A stretch of DNA of 64,000 nucleotides, from the NCBI GenBank assembly GCA_045599185.1, contig JAZRVO010000029.1:155991-219990 (forward strand), written 5' to 3'. The position numbers and the translations under genes are program-made. Below the pieces are notes generated by a model. It had not been told where the DNA came from. It worked only from the letters and a program-made list of their open reading frames with translations, and did not search any database. Position 1 is the first letter of the stretch; each line of letters opens with the position of its first letter. Origin of the DNA: UBA1240 sp045599185. Its GTDB lineage: Bacteria; Spirochaetota; Spirochaetia; Treponematales; Treponemataceae. Below, piece after piece: positions 25,211-34,032 of the stretch.

Positions 25211-27796
25211 TTATTGATCTACCTCTTCCTTTAATTCAATAAAGGTGTCTAACAAGTTACGAATTTGAGCTTCTTCATTACTACCCTTTGTACTTAAACG
25301 TAATAATGGAAGATTTATCAATTCAAAAATCTGATTTTTCTTTTTATCTCTTTCAGATTGCTTTGTTCCCTTCTTGTGATAGGTATACCCATCAACTTCA
25401 ATTCCAAAGAGGATTTCCTTCGTAACTCTGTTGTAAATGATAAAATCTACATGAGACCAGCTTCTATTTGCATATTCCGAAAGTTCTTCAGGCAGTTCTC
25501 CAAGGAATTTCTTATTCACGACATCTTTCAATGGCATTTCAAACACAAAGCCAAATCTTGAATATCCAGGTTTTTCTAGAATTTTAGTGAGTAATGCGTT
25601 CATGGCATTTTCTGAATCAAACTTTGAGATTTTCTTGGATGACTTTAAGAACTGAAGTTTAGCCTCGTTTTCTCTTGTATAGAAAAAATCGAAAATAGAA
25701 CTGACTTTGCTTTCTTCAATTTCAAAATTGTTGTATTGAATGTATTTCAACAAAGCCATTAAGTTTGAATTTTCAGGCTGCTTATTTCCAGATAAAACTA
25801 TGGCAAGTTTTTTCTTGGCGCGGGAAATGGCAACATTCAACATATTTGAGTCATCTGCAAATTCAGTGATTTCATTATCAGTTGTTGAAATAATAATATT
25901 ATCTTTTTCTCTACCCTGATATTTGTGAACTGTTGCTGCATCTATTCCGGGAAGGAAATACTTTATAGCACTAACCTGATTATTATACGGAGCAATAATT
26001 CCAAGACTGGCTTTATCTTCATTAGAATAATGAGAGAGGATTTCTTCCTTTATTACGTCTATCTGCCTTTGATTGTAATGGTCTTTACAGAAATTTCCTT
26101 TTGCAGTCTTAATGGCTACAAGCACATCTTTTTCGCCTCTGTCCTCAGTCATAATCAGAAGTTTTCCGCCATAAAACTGCTGGTTACAGAAATTAATGAT
26201 TTTTGGGTGACAGCGGTAGTGTTCACGAAGTAAAGTCTGTGGTGTATCAGGTAAAACCTGTTCAAGAGATGAAAGAAAACTGTTTATGTAATTGTAACCA
26301 TTAGAAAGTCCTGTCTTATCAAACAATTCTTGAACAAATTTCTTTTTACTTTCTTCTATGACATTAGGAAGCTGCATTTTATCGCCAACAATTACAGCAT
26401 TTTTTGCACATGATAATGCTAAAGCCCCTGTTACGACATCAACCTGCGAAGCTTCATCCATAATCACATAATCGAAAAGGAAGTCCGTTCCCTGCCCTAT
26501 TGTTGCTCTTGATGAAAATGTTGTGCTTAAAATAACTGGATACTCTGTAGAAAACGCCTTAGGATTTAAATAAATTTCTTTCAAATCATTAAACTGCTGT
26601 CTTGCAGGATTTTTTAAATATCTATTAGCAATCTTTAAACGCAAAACTTTTAAACACTCATCATAAATATCAGAAGGATTAAAACCATTTACAATATTTT
26701 TCTTTTCAACCAACTCGTTTTCGAGCTCTGTTTTTTTCAAAGGATAGTAAGTTGATTTTATTGTTTCGATTGCTTTTTCAGGATTAACAGTCCAGAACTT
26801 TCCTGAACCAATTCCGTACTTTGTTTTTAATTTGAGTTTCTTAAAAAATCCAAGAGTTTCTTTTTCTGCATAAACAAATTGAATGTTTTGAAGTAACTCC
26901 ATTAATTCAGAAGAAGACTTTCTAAGTAATTTCTTATTTTCATATATATTATGAGGTGTTGAATCAAAATATTTAGTTTCGATTTCAAGAGAAGCAAGTT
27001 CAGTTTTAATTGTAGAAATGCGTTCGTTTACTTCAAAGAATCTTCCAAGCCTGTTTATTTCTTCATTCAATGAAGGTGAAAAATCAGACAGTTGAGATTT
27101 CCATTCATTTAGGCATTCAGGATAGAACTGCTGCTGATTTTTTAGAAATGTTTCAATATTCTGCCTTTTTCCGTGAGCAGCACAGATAAATCCAAGTCCA
27201 TATTTTTCAGAAACAAGCTTTTCATAAACATTTGCAGTTGCATCATTGTTATTAGAAACAATGAGAACTGTTTTGTTGTTCATCAAAAGATTTGCAATGA
27301 TATTCAGAATTGTCTGGGTTTTACCAGTTCCCGGAGGTCCCTGAATGATACTAACCTGATTTTTCATTGCCGTACTTACAGCTTTGAACTGGCTGTTATT
27401 GCAACCGAAAGGAAATATAAGAGTAGACTTTCCCCTTTCTTTTTCAATCTTCCCTTTTTTGGGATTAAGATACCGAGCAAGAACAGAATGATCATTTATG
27501 AAGCGTGTTTTTTCCAAGTTCTTTACCAGCAGATTCTGCCCATCATCATTTTTAATATCACTGAATTGAGCCATTTGAAGCAAATAATCAAAAACTGTAG
27601 CTGATTGCTTGTCTTTAAGACAGTTTTTTATTACCTGAACGTTTTCTTTTTTATAATGAAAAGTACGCTGGTCGCCAGTAAAATTAATATTCCATAAACC
27701 TGTTGCATTGTCGTATGAGATATTTTCAATTTCTGTAGTTCTATCTCGCCTACCGTATTTGTCGGTAAGAAAGATTATGTAATCTGTCTTTTTCAT
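25211..27796 (-). CDS. SF1 (COG1112-like) helicase fused to a PD-(D/E)XK nuclease domain
   Basis: 861 residues. N-terminal region of unknown fold (1-125). Then an SF1B/Upf1-like helicase: Walker A IIQGPPGTGKTQT (153-160), motif II VIMDEASQ (447-450), motif III VGDKMQLP, REHYRCHP near 527, motif V TVHKYQGREKDN (622-632) and motif VI NVAISRAKKKL. A coiled region (240-390) lies inside the helicase. The C-terminus (about 740-850) is a DUF2726/Vsr-like nuclease with HVDF (Asp784), IEVDGYTYH (Glu800, Asp802) and RDKKK. Codon use is AT-rich. Helicase-nuclease fusions of this kind occur in anti-phage islands; that role here is inferred from the domains and neighbours. No strong SD is seen. Confidence 0.88.
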   Translation of the reverse strand: MKKTDYIIFLTDKYGRRDRTTEIENISYDNATGLWNINFTGDQRTFHYKKENVQVIKNCLKDKQSATVFDYLLQMAQFSDIKNDDGQNLLVKNLEKTRFINDHSVLARYLNPKKGKIEKERGKSTLIFPFGCNNSQFKAVSTAMKNQVSIIQGPPGTGKTQTILNIIANLLMNNKTVLIVSNNNDATANVYEKLVSEKYGLGFICAAHGKRQNIETFLKNQQQFYPECLNEWKSQLSDFSPSLNEEINRLGRFFEVNERISTIKTELASLEIETKYFDSTPHNIYENKKLLRKSSSELMELLQNIQFVYAEKETLGFFKKLKLKTKYGIGSGKFWTVNPEKAIETIKSTYYPLKKTELENELVEKKNIVNGFNPSDIYDECLKVLRLKIANRYLKNPARQQFNDLKEIYLNPKAFSTEYPVILSTTFSSRATIGQGTDFLFDYVIMDEASQVDVVTGALALSCAKNAVIVGDKMQLPNVIEESKKKFVQELFDKTGLSNGYNYINSFLSSLEQVLPDTPQTLLREHYRCHPKIINFCNQQFYGGKLLIMTEDRGEKDVLVAIKTAKGNFCKDHYNQRQIDVIKEEILSHYSNEDKASLGIIAPYNNQVSAIKYFLPGIDAATVHKYQGREKDNIIISTTDNEITEFADDSNMLNVAISRAKKKLAIVLSGNKQPENSNLMALLKYIQYNNFEIEESKVSSIFDFFYTRENEAKLQFLKSSKKISKFDSENAMNALLTKILEKPGYSRFGFVFEMPLKDVVNKKFLGELPEELSEYANRSWSHVDFIIYNRVTKEILFGIEVDGYTYHKKGTKQSERDKKKNQIFELINLPLLRLSTKGSNEEAQIRNLLDTFIELKEEVDQ

Positions 27797-28114
27797 AACT
27801 GCGCTTTTTTATTTATTGAAAAGAATTTCAATTAAATTTTCCAATATCTATATTAGCCTTATTATACTACGATACATTATCATATCAATCAATGTGATAT
27901 TATTTTCTAATTTTAGTTCTTTCCTTTTTCAAATAAGGAAATATTATCTATTTATTTTGTGTATACAGATTCATGATTTTTTATTCTAATTTTTGCAATT
28001 CAAAACAGACGATAACAATTTTATTCAAGTTATTGCAATTTTTATAACAACTGAATTTTCTTAAAAATCTTCAGCTAAAATCTGCATAGCATTTTTTTAT
28101 AATTCCATTTAACA
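27797..28114. other. AT-rich intergenic stretch between divergent helicase and XRE genes
   Basis: Very AT-rich with no supportable gene. It presumably carries promoters for the helicase leftward and the XRE-ImmA pair rightward; no good -35/-10 pair stands out. Confidence 0.4.
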
Positions 28115-28161
28115 GCCTTAAGATACTTTGTCTCAAGGCTTAAGATACTTTGTCTTAAGCC
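28115..28161. promoter_or_regulatory. Two tandem palindromic operators, 22 bp apart
   Basis: Two 25 bp near-identical palindromes with period 22. The first is gccttaaga-tactttg-tctcaaggc (28115-28139, one mismatch between arms). The second is ggcttaaga-tactttg-tcttaagcc (28137-28161, perfect 9 bp arms). The two share three bases and lie on the same face of the helix two turns apart. They are probably binding sites for the XRE regulator encoded at 28334. Confidence 0.6.
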
Positions 28162-28200
28162 TTGTCTTTATTTAATTAAATATACAGAATAAAAATTATT

Positions 28201-28241
28201 AAACTTTAGTTAAATTTTACTTAACAATTAAACTAAAGTTT
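28201..28241. repeat. 11 bp perfect inverted repeat upstream of XRE gene
   Basis: aaactttagtt (28201-28211) and aactaaagttt (28231-28241) with a 19 bp spacer. ttacttaac occurs in the spacer and again at 28247. A further short hairpin, aaggatt-cac-aatcctt, lies at about 28286-28302. Possibly a second regulatory site or an RNA structure in the leader. Confidence 0.45.
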
Positions 28242-28333
28242 AATAAATTACTTAACGAAGGGACTGCTCCACCTTACAATACAGGAAGGATTCACAATCC
28301 TTTGATTATATGCGTTAAAAACTGGAGAAACTG

Positions 28334-28672
28334 ATGACAGAAACGGAAGGTACTTTATTTGCAAGGAGGGTAAAACAATTAATGAAAGAAAACCGCTATT
28401 CACAAAAACAGATTTGTGAACTGTGCGGTATTTCGGAAGTAGCATTCAGCCGGTACATGACAACCAGCCGCCTGCCAAAAGCAGAAACACTTGCCAACAT
28501 TGCAAACATTCTGCACACAACAAGCGACTACCTTACCGGCAATGATGCAAACTATGATTACGACCAGTTAAAAATTCTTCTGGCTTCAAGCAAGGATAAT
28601 CTCAGCAGAAACCAGAAAAAAGAACTGATGGATATTCTTATGAAAGAATATGAAGATGCTGAAAAAATTTAA
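28334..28672 (+). CDS. XRE-family HTH transcriptional regulator
   Basis: 112 residues. N-terminal lambda-repressor-like HTH (FARRVKQLMKENRYSQKQIC, ELCGISEVAFSRYM, TLANIANILHTTSDYLTG), then an acidic helical tail for dimerisation (LSRNQKKELMDILMKEYE). SD ggagaaactg before the ATG. It is the first gene of a pair with the ImmA-like protease 15 bp downstream, and the tandem palindromes at 28115-28161 are its likely operators. Confidence 0.92.
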   Translation: MTETEGTLFARRVKQLMKENRYSQKQICELCGISEVAFSRYMTTSRLPKAETLANIANILHTTSDYLTGNDANYDYDQLKILLASSKDNLSRNQKKELMDILMKEYEDAEKI

Positions 28673-28687
28673 CCGTAAGGAGGGTTA

Positions 28688-29209
28688 ATGGAAGAAACCG
28701 ACAAGGAGTATAAGATGCCGGCATGGCGCGTAAATGAAATTATTTATCAGGCTGTCAGGCTGCTTAATGACATGGAATATTACAAGGATGATTTTGACTA
28801 CAGAAAAATGATTATGAAGTACGGCATAAGGCTGAAAAAATATTCTGCTTTAAGCCCGGAATCGCTGGAAAAACTTCAGGCAATTTCAATAAGCATCTGG
28901 AAGGAAGGTCTATGTACCGTGTTTCCAAACGAAGAAACAAACCAGACATGCAGCCTTATTGCCTATAACGACAGCAAATCTGCCAGCGAAATTATGACCA
29001 TTATCATGCATGAGTTCGGTCATATATTCCTTAAGCATACTGAACAGTGCATAAATGCGGAAACGGAAGCCTTTTGCTTTGCTACCGCAATGGTTCTGCT
29101 TTTAACGCTGGAAAGTCAGTTTCATCTTGGGAAAAACGTTATTGAAAAAAAGGGCAAGAAGTTTTTTCTTAAAAACTTTGAAAAACAGCTTGTAAAACAA
29201 GCCTGCTGA
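28688..29209 (+). CDS. ImmA/IrrE-family metallopeptidase
   Basis: 173 residues, zinc protease of the COG2856 group. The HExxH motif is IIMHEFGHIFLKH, with a downstream Glu in NAETEAFCFATAMVL as third ligand. The C-terminus is basic. SD aaggagggtta. Proteins of this family cleave or inactivate a partner XRE repressor (ImmA-ImmR, IrrE-DdrO); the partner here is the preceding gene. Such pairs control mobile elements and stress or defence genes, but no integrase or structural phage gene is visible nearby. Confidence 0.92.
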   Translation: MEETDKEYKMPAWRVNEIIYQAVRLLNDMEYYKDDFDYRKMIMKYGIRLKKYSALSPESLEKLQAISISIWKEGLCTVFPNEETNQTCSLIAYNDSKSASEIMTIIMHEFGHIFLKHTEQCINAETEAFCFATAMVLLLTLESQFHLGKNVIEKKGKKFFLKNFEKQLVKQAC

Positions 29210-29257
29210 CAGCGGCAATATGCAGAAACTGCAATTTCTATAAATTACATAAAAAAA

Positions 29258-29296
29258 GCACATTTTTGCAGATGCTGCAACACCTGCAAAATGCGC
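29258..29296 (+). other. Stem-loop after the ImmA gene
   Basis: gcacatttttgcag (29258-29271) pairs with ctgcaaaatgcgc (29284-29296). A weak T-run follows only much later, so terminator function is uncertain. A separate ggcgca-gattga-tgcgcc hairpin (29416-29433) lies directly before the SD of the next gene and could affect its translation. Confidence 0.4.
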
Positions 29297-29445
29297 CTTC
29301 GGTCAAAGATTCTTTCATGAAAATCTTCTAATGTTATTGGAAATGATTTTAATACATGATTGGTCTTTATGTAAAGGGTTATTGTAACGGCAATTATTCC
29401 GTTAACTTTATTTACGGCGCAGATTGATGCGCCAAAGGACTTATT

Positions 29446-30162
29446 ATGTTAGTTGTAAAAACATTAAAAAATCCACTGGTTTCAAATCCGGAAAAAGACG
29501 GATACTGTTTTAAAAGCAGCTGCAATCAGACTCTTACAGAAAAGGAACTTGCAGCAGCAATGGCAGATTACAACTCTTCTTTTACAGAAGCAGATAATAC
29601 CGGTATGCTTAGCATACTTAACGCTGTTGTTGTAAATTATCTTGCAAAAGGCTACAGCATTGAACTTCCTTTTGGCACTTTACGTCCTAATGCAACTGGT
29701 ACGTGTGCCAGCATTCAGGACAGCTTTAGTTTAGGTACCGGTAACAACCGTTTAAATTTCCTGTTCAGTGCAAATTCCAAAAGCTTAAAGCACATTAAGG
29801 CAAATCTTAACTATATGCAGATTCCGCCAGACAGTACAAAGGAAGCTAAAATATACCGTCTTTCTTCCCTGAAGGATGATGCCAGCGAAGACAGCGAGCT
29901 GACTCTTTCTGCCGGTAAAATACTGCGTCTGCATGGCAGAAACCTTAGTTTTGATATAGATGATTTAAGTCAGGGTGTTTTTTTTGAAAATGAGAACGGC
30001 AGAATAAGAATGGAATGCTACATCAGACGCGGTACAAATGTCATCGATGTTGCTGTTCCATTAAATGCGGAAGCCGGTGATTACAGCGTTACGGTTGTAA
30101 CCAAACCCGGCAAAACTTACTTTACAGCATTCATTGATTCAATTGTAACAGTTACAGCATAA
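29446..30162 (+). CDS. HU-like DNA-binding protein with DUF4469-type C-terminal domain
   Basis: 238 residues. The N-terminal half is an IHF/HU-like fold (TEKELAAAMADYNSSFTEAD, YLAKGYSIELPFGTLRP). The C-terminal half is an Ig-like DUF4469 module (LTLSAGKILRLHGRNLSFDI, GVFFENENGRIRM, AEAGDYSVTVVTKPG). The family is common in Bacteroidetes and treponemes; it is presumably a nucleoid-associated protein. SD aaaggac before the ATG. Codon use is that of highly expressed core genes. A strong terminator follows. Confidence 0.85.
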   Translation: MLVVKTLKNPLVSNPEKDGYCFKSSCNQTLTEKELAAAMADYNSSFTEADNTGMLSILNAVVVNYLAKGYSIELPFGTLRPNATGTCASIQDSFSLGTGNNRLNFLFSANSKSLKHIKANLNYMQIPPDSTKEAKIYRLSSLKDDASEDSELTLSAGKILRLHGRNLSFDIDDLSQGVFFENENGRIRMECYIRRGTNVIDVAVPLNAEAGDYSVTVVTKPGKTYFTAFIDSIVTVTA

Positions 30163-30183
30163 ACGCCTGCAAGTTTATGGCAC

Positions 30184-30220
30184 AGGCAGCATTCTCTTTT
30201 TGCAGAATGCTGCCTTTTTT
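30184..30220 (+). terminator. Rho-independent terminator after the HU-like gene
   Basis: Perfect 12 bp stem aggcagcattct / agaatgctgcct (30184-30195, 30204-30215) followed by TTTTTT. Confidence 0.93.
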
Positions 30221-30273
30221 ATTTCCGGTTTGTGTGCATAATGCAGTGCAATCAGTCCTCCGGCACACACCGG

Positions 30274-32403
30274 CTATACTTTGAAAAGGTCTATCTGGCT
30301 GCCGATTTTATCAATGGAAGCCTGCACTTTTTTGGAAACATCGCCAAGGGCAACGCCGGTTGCGTTTATTTTTTTTGCACCGGCGGCCATTTCGTTCATG
30401 CTGTCGTTCATGGAATACGTTGCCTGCTGCAATGAATTCATTTCGTGCATGATTTTTTCGTTTTTTGAAGACATGGCTTTAGAAGCACTCTGAACTTCTA
30501 CCGTGCTGTCGTTCATGTTTTTAAGTGCTTCGCTAATCTGGCGCGAACCTGCATTCTGTTCAGTCATTGCGGCTTTTATCTGCATAACAAGCACGTCAGT
30601 TTCCTTTATTTTGTCAGAAACCGCCGTAAATGCTTCGCTAGATTCGGTAGAAGCAGAAACTACTTCCGTAATTGAATCCTTAATTTTGTTAAGCTGTTCG
30701 CCAATGGTTTTAGACTGGGCAGAAGAAGTTTCCGAAAGTTTACGGATTTCGTCTGCAACAACGGAAAAGCCCTTGCCTGCTTCGCCTGCATGGGCTGCTT
30801 CAATTGCCGCATTCATTGCCAAAAGGTTTGTCTGTTCTGCAATGTTTGCAATTGCAATGTTTGCTTCAAGAAGCATCTGCGACTGGGATTCTATCTGCTT
30901 TATGCGCTCGTTTACGTCCTGCTGCTTGGTAAAGCCTGTCTGGGCGTTGTACGAAAGCGTATCGAATGAAGAAGCCATTTTGTCCATGGAATTGTTTACG
31001 GAAGAAATGTTTCCTATCATTTCTTCTACGGCAACGGAAGCCTGCGAACCCCCTGCCGACTGGCTTTCTATCATTGTATCAAGGCTTTTTATGTTTTCAG
31101 AAATTTCGTGCACAACCTGCGCCGCCTGGGCAACGCTTGTTCCCTGTGCCTGTATCTGCTGGTGTATGCCGTTAATGTTGGCAATTATCTGGGTAATTGC
31201 GCTTGTAGTGTCTTCCGTTCCTTCCGAAAGTTCGCTGCCGGTACTGCTTAATTCTGTTTTTGTTTCCTTTATTTGCCTTACAATGCCCTGCAACTTGTCG
31301 CAGAAGGCATCAAACTGAACTACAAGGTCGCCGATTTCGTCGCGGATGAGCAGTTTTACGCGCTTGGTAAGGTCTGCTTCGCCGGTTGCCATTTCGGTAA
31401 GGAAGTTTGTAACGTTGTAGATTCGCCACATAAGCCAGCGCACAAAAAGGTAGCAGCCAATTATAAGAAAAACGTCGAGAACGATTATGATTGGCGTTAC
31501 GCTGGCAACGGTTGATTTCATTGTCTGGTTTACGGTTTCCTTGCTTTTGGCTACAAAAACCATGCCGGTTATTGAACCGTCGCCGGAACGAAGCGGCACG
31601 TAAACTGAATCGTATTCCTGCCCTGAAATTATGTTTTTCCCTTTGTATTCGCCTCCGTTTTTAAGGACGGTTTTTTCTATTTCCGGGTTTTCAAGCTTTG
31701 TGCCTACAAGAGTTTTTCCGTTTTCTGCCTTTATTGTCGTTGCAACCCGTAAGTTGTCTTTAAAAATCGTAAACTCTACGCCATAACTATCCTGCACAAC
31801 GGACTGAAGGGAATCGCCCTCTTCCGTATCTGCGGCAAAATCGTAGCCGGTTACAATTACGCCGGCAAGTGCGCCTTCCTTATAAACCGGGGCTGCGGCA
31901 AACATTGCGTATGGAATGTCTGCAATGCCGTCTATTGCAGAAAGTGGTTTGCCGCGCAATGCGGACTTTACGGCAGAAGCAGAAGAAAGGTTTGTTCCGC
32001 TTGCAATGCCAAAGCCGCCGCCGGGTAAAACCGTGCCGGAAGCATCAGTAAGTGCCATAAAATCAAGGTCAACCTTATCGTTAATGCGTTCTGCTACGCG
32101 TTTAAGCGCATTAGAATCTTTTGAAGCCATCGCATCAGCAAGATCAGCATTGTCTGCAATAAGGTTTGCAAAAATAAGAAGGTCATCATCCCATGTCTGT
32201 ATGGTGGTTTCTACGCCGACTGCGGTTTTTTCAAGTGTTTCTTCTATGGTTTTCTTAAAGCCATTGTTAAAAATAACAAGCGAAACTGCTGCAACAATTA
32301 CGCAGCAGCTAATCATTGAAATGCCAGTAAGCAGAACAAGTTTGGCAGAAATCTGTACATTGCGTTTAGCATTTACATCAAACCTATCTAATTCTTTTGC
32401 CAT
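30274..32403 (-). CDS. Methyl-accepting chemotaxis protein
   Basis: Inner-membrane chemoreceptor of 709 residues. TM1 is at about 20-48 (LVLLTGISMISCCVIVAAVS). The periplasmic Cache-type sensor domain spans about 50-300. TM2 is at about 300-325 (IIIVLDVFLIIGCYLFVRW). HAMP covers about 326-378, and the cytoplasmic coiled-coil hairpin has its tip EQTNLLAMNAAIEAAHAGEA followed by GKGFSVVADEIRKL. It signals through CheA/CheW. The ligand is unknown. SD aatggag before the ATG; the gene stands alone. Confidence 0.95.
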   Translation of the reverse strand: MAKELDRFDVNAKRNVQISAKLVLLTGISMISCCVIVAAVSLVIFNNGFKKTIEETLEKTAVGVETTIQTWDDDLLIFANLIADNADLADAMASKDSNALKRVAERINDKVDLDFMALTDASGTVLPGGGFGIASGTNLSSASAVKSALRGKPLSAIDGIADIPYAMFAAAPVYKEGALAGVIVTGYDFAADTEEGDSLQSVVQDSYGVEFTIFKDNLRVATTIKAENGKTLVGTKLENPEIEKTVLKNGGEYKGKNIISGQEYDSVYVPLRSGDGSITGMVFVAKSKETVNQTMKSTVASVTPIIIVLDVFLIIGCYLFVRWLMWRIYNVTNFLTEMATGEADLTKRVKLLIRDEIGDLVVQFDAFCDKLQGIVRQIKETKTELSSTGSELSEGTEDTTSAITQIIANINGIHQQIQAQGTSVAQAAQVVHEISENIKSLDTMIESQSAGGSQASVAVEEMIGNISSVNNSMDKMASSFDTLSYNAQTGFTKQQDVNERIKQIESQSQMLLEANIAIANIAEQTNLLAMNAAIEAAHAGEAGKGFSVVADEIRKLSETSSAQSKTIGEQLNKIKDSITEVVSASTESSEAFTAVSDKIKETDVLVMQIKAAMTEQNAGSRQISEALKNMNDSTVEVQSASKAMSSKNEKIMHEMNSLQQATYSMNDSMNEMAAGAKKINATGVALGDVSKKVQASIDKIGSQIDLFKV

Positions 32404-32666
32404 TCAAAAAATCTCCATTACAAGGGTTGTACCGCATGGTACAAAAGCTCTAAAAATTCACTTTTTTAGAATGTTTTTTAGAGTAACTGAACACAATGGT
32501 ATTTTGAAAGTTCGAATAAGTCAATTATATTTAAAGAAATTTATTATTTTGGATATATTAGAGATTTTTAGGCGATAGAGAAATTGCGGTTTGTCCTGCC
32601 TTAATGTACGCATTTTCTGTTTAATGGAAATAAGAGATGCCATTCTATTTTCCTTTACTTTAAAAG

Positions 32667-32690
32667 ATTCCGGGACAAGCCCGGAATGAC
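32667..32690. repeat. Interspersed attccggg hairpin repeat, copy 1
   Basis: attccggg (32667-32674), 5-base loop, cccggaat (32680-32687), then gac. The second copy (opposite orientation) is at 55945-55969. The rest of the 349 bp gap 32404-32752 holds no gene that I can support. Confidence 0.7.
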
Positions 32691-32715
32691 GCAAATTAAA
32701 CCTTTTTAAGGCACT

Positions 32716-32744
32716 TTGCATTTATCTGCTTTTTACGCTAAACT
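32716..32744 (+). promoter_or_regulatory. Putative start-proximal promoter of the GT4 gene
   Basis: ttgcat (32716-32721), 17 bp, taaact (32739-32744), then 8 bases to the ATG. No SD is present. Confidence 0.45.
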
Positions 32745-32752
32745 TAAAAATT

Positions 32753-34018
32753 ATGAAAATAGCTATGTTTACCGATGCATACTTTCCGCGCATAAACGGC
32801 GTTGCAATTTCCGTAAAGTCCTACGCGCAGGAACTGACAAAACTTGGTCATCAGGTATGCGTTGTTTGCCTTGAATATTCTGAAGAACAGCAGAAAAGTG
32901 CACTTTTTAACAGCAAGTCCGAAGATGAAAAAAGCCCGTTCAAAATTGTCCGCGTGCCTTCTACATATTTAATTTTTTCTAAGGAAGACCGGGCAGCACG
33001 TTTTGACAAGTGGATGTTTGTTAAAAAGCAGATGAAAAGCTTTAAGCCCGATGTCATTCACATCAATTCTGAATGGGTAATTGGCTATTTTGGCGCAATG
33101 TTTGCGCGCAATTACCACGTGCCTTATGTTTTTACTTTTCACACGCTTTGGGAAGATTACCTTGCAAACTACATGCACATTCTGCCCAAAGGCGGCTGCC
33201 AGAAACTTGGCCGCGACGTGGTTAAGTTTTACCTTAAGCGTGCAGACGAAATTATTGCACCTACCAGGCGAATTGAACAGGTTGTTGCCGACTACAAGGT
33301 TAACCGGCCTGTTGATTTGCTTCCTACCGGCATTTCTTCTGAACTTTTCAATTTTAACCTGCTGCGTTTCAAGCAGATTCAGCGCAAGCTTTTTTCAAAA
33401 TTTCCCCAGCTTAAGGGCAAAAAAATTCTGCTTTACGTTGGGCGCGTTGTAAAAGAAAAAAACCTTGCCTTTCTGCTTGACGTTTTGAAAGAAACCGTAA
33501 AAACCAGCCCTGACACTGCCCTGCTTTTTGTTGGCGGCGGCCCGTATCTTGAAGATTTGGAAGATTTGGCCAAACAGATGGGGCTTGCACAGAATACGGC
33601 TTTTGCCGGTTATGCTGCCCGCGAAGATTTGATTTATTTTTACAGGTGCGGTTCAATTTTCGTATTCCCTAGCCTTACGGAAACACAGGGGCTTGTTACC
33701 ATTGAAGCAATGATGGCAGGTCTGCCGGTTGTTGCAATTGGCGAACGTGGTACGCTGGACGTTATGCAGGGCGACAACGGCGGCTTTATGGTGCAGAACG
33801 ACTTGCAGGAGTTTACTGAAAAAGTTAACGCCCTTTTGAATGACGAAAACCTGCGAAAACAAAAGGCCGCAGAAGGCGAACAGTGGTCCAAGCAATGGTC
33901 CATAAAAGAATTAACGCCCAAACTTGTTGAATTCTACCAGAAAGCCATAAACACAAAGCAGGAAGAACTTAAAAAAATAAGCGAATCCAGAAACAGAAGC
34001 GCATCAAAAGAAAATTAG
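32753..34018 (+). CDS. GT4 glycosyltransferase, glucosyl-diacylglycerol synthase-like
   Basis: 421 residues, GT-B fold, family 4. The N-terminus MFTDAYFPRINGVAISVKSY, then FTFHTLWEDY, and the C-terminal nucleotide-sugar site LLYVGRVVKEKNLAFLLDVL, FPSLTETQGLVTIEAMMAGL fit 1,2-diacylglycerol 3-glucosyltransferases and related mannosyltransferases. It probably acts at the inner face of the membrane to make glycolipid. It is the first gene of an operon with the UDG (14 bp) and priA; these two have no functional link to it. Confidence 0.88.
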   Translation: MKIAMFTDAYFPRINGVAISVKSYAQELTKLGHQVCVVCLEYSEEQQKSALFNSKSEDEKSPFKIVRVPSTYLIFSKEDRAARFDKWMFVKKQMKSFKPDVIHINSEWVIGYFGAMFARNYHVPYVFTFHTLWEDYLANYMHILPKGGCQKLGRDVVKFYLKRADEIIAPTRRIEQVVADYKVNRPVDLLPTGISSELFNFNLLRFKQIQRKLFSKFPQLKGKKILLYVGRVVKEKNLAFLLDVLKETVKTSPDTALLFVGGGPYLEDLEDLAKQMGLAQNTAFAGYAAREDLIYFYRCGSIFVFPSLTETQGLVTIEAMMAGLPVVAIGERGTLDVMQGDNGGFMVQNDLQEFTEKVNALLNDENLRKQKAAEGEQWSKQWSIKELTPKLVEFYQKAINTKQEELKKISESRNRSASKEN

Positions 34019-34032
34019 GAAAAGGTATAGCA

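Noticed and set aside
28115..28161. Possible CRISPR repeat-spacer unit
   Set aside because: Only two units, overlapping by three bases, no spacers, no cas genes; better read as an operator.
28334..29209. Prophage region suggested by the XRE/ImmA pair
   Set aside because: No integrase, terminase, capsid or tail genes and no attachment repeats are visible on either side.
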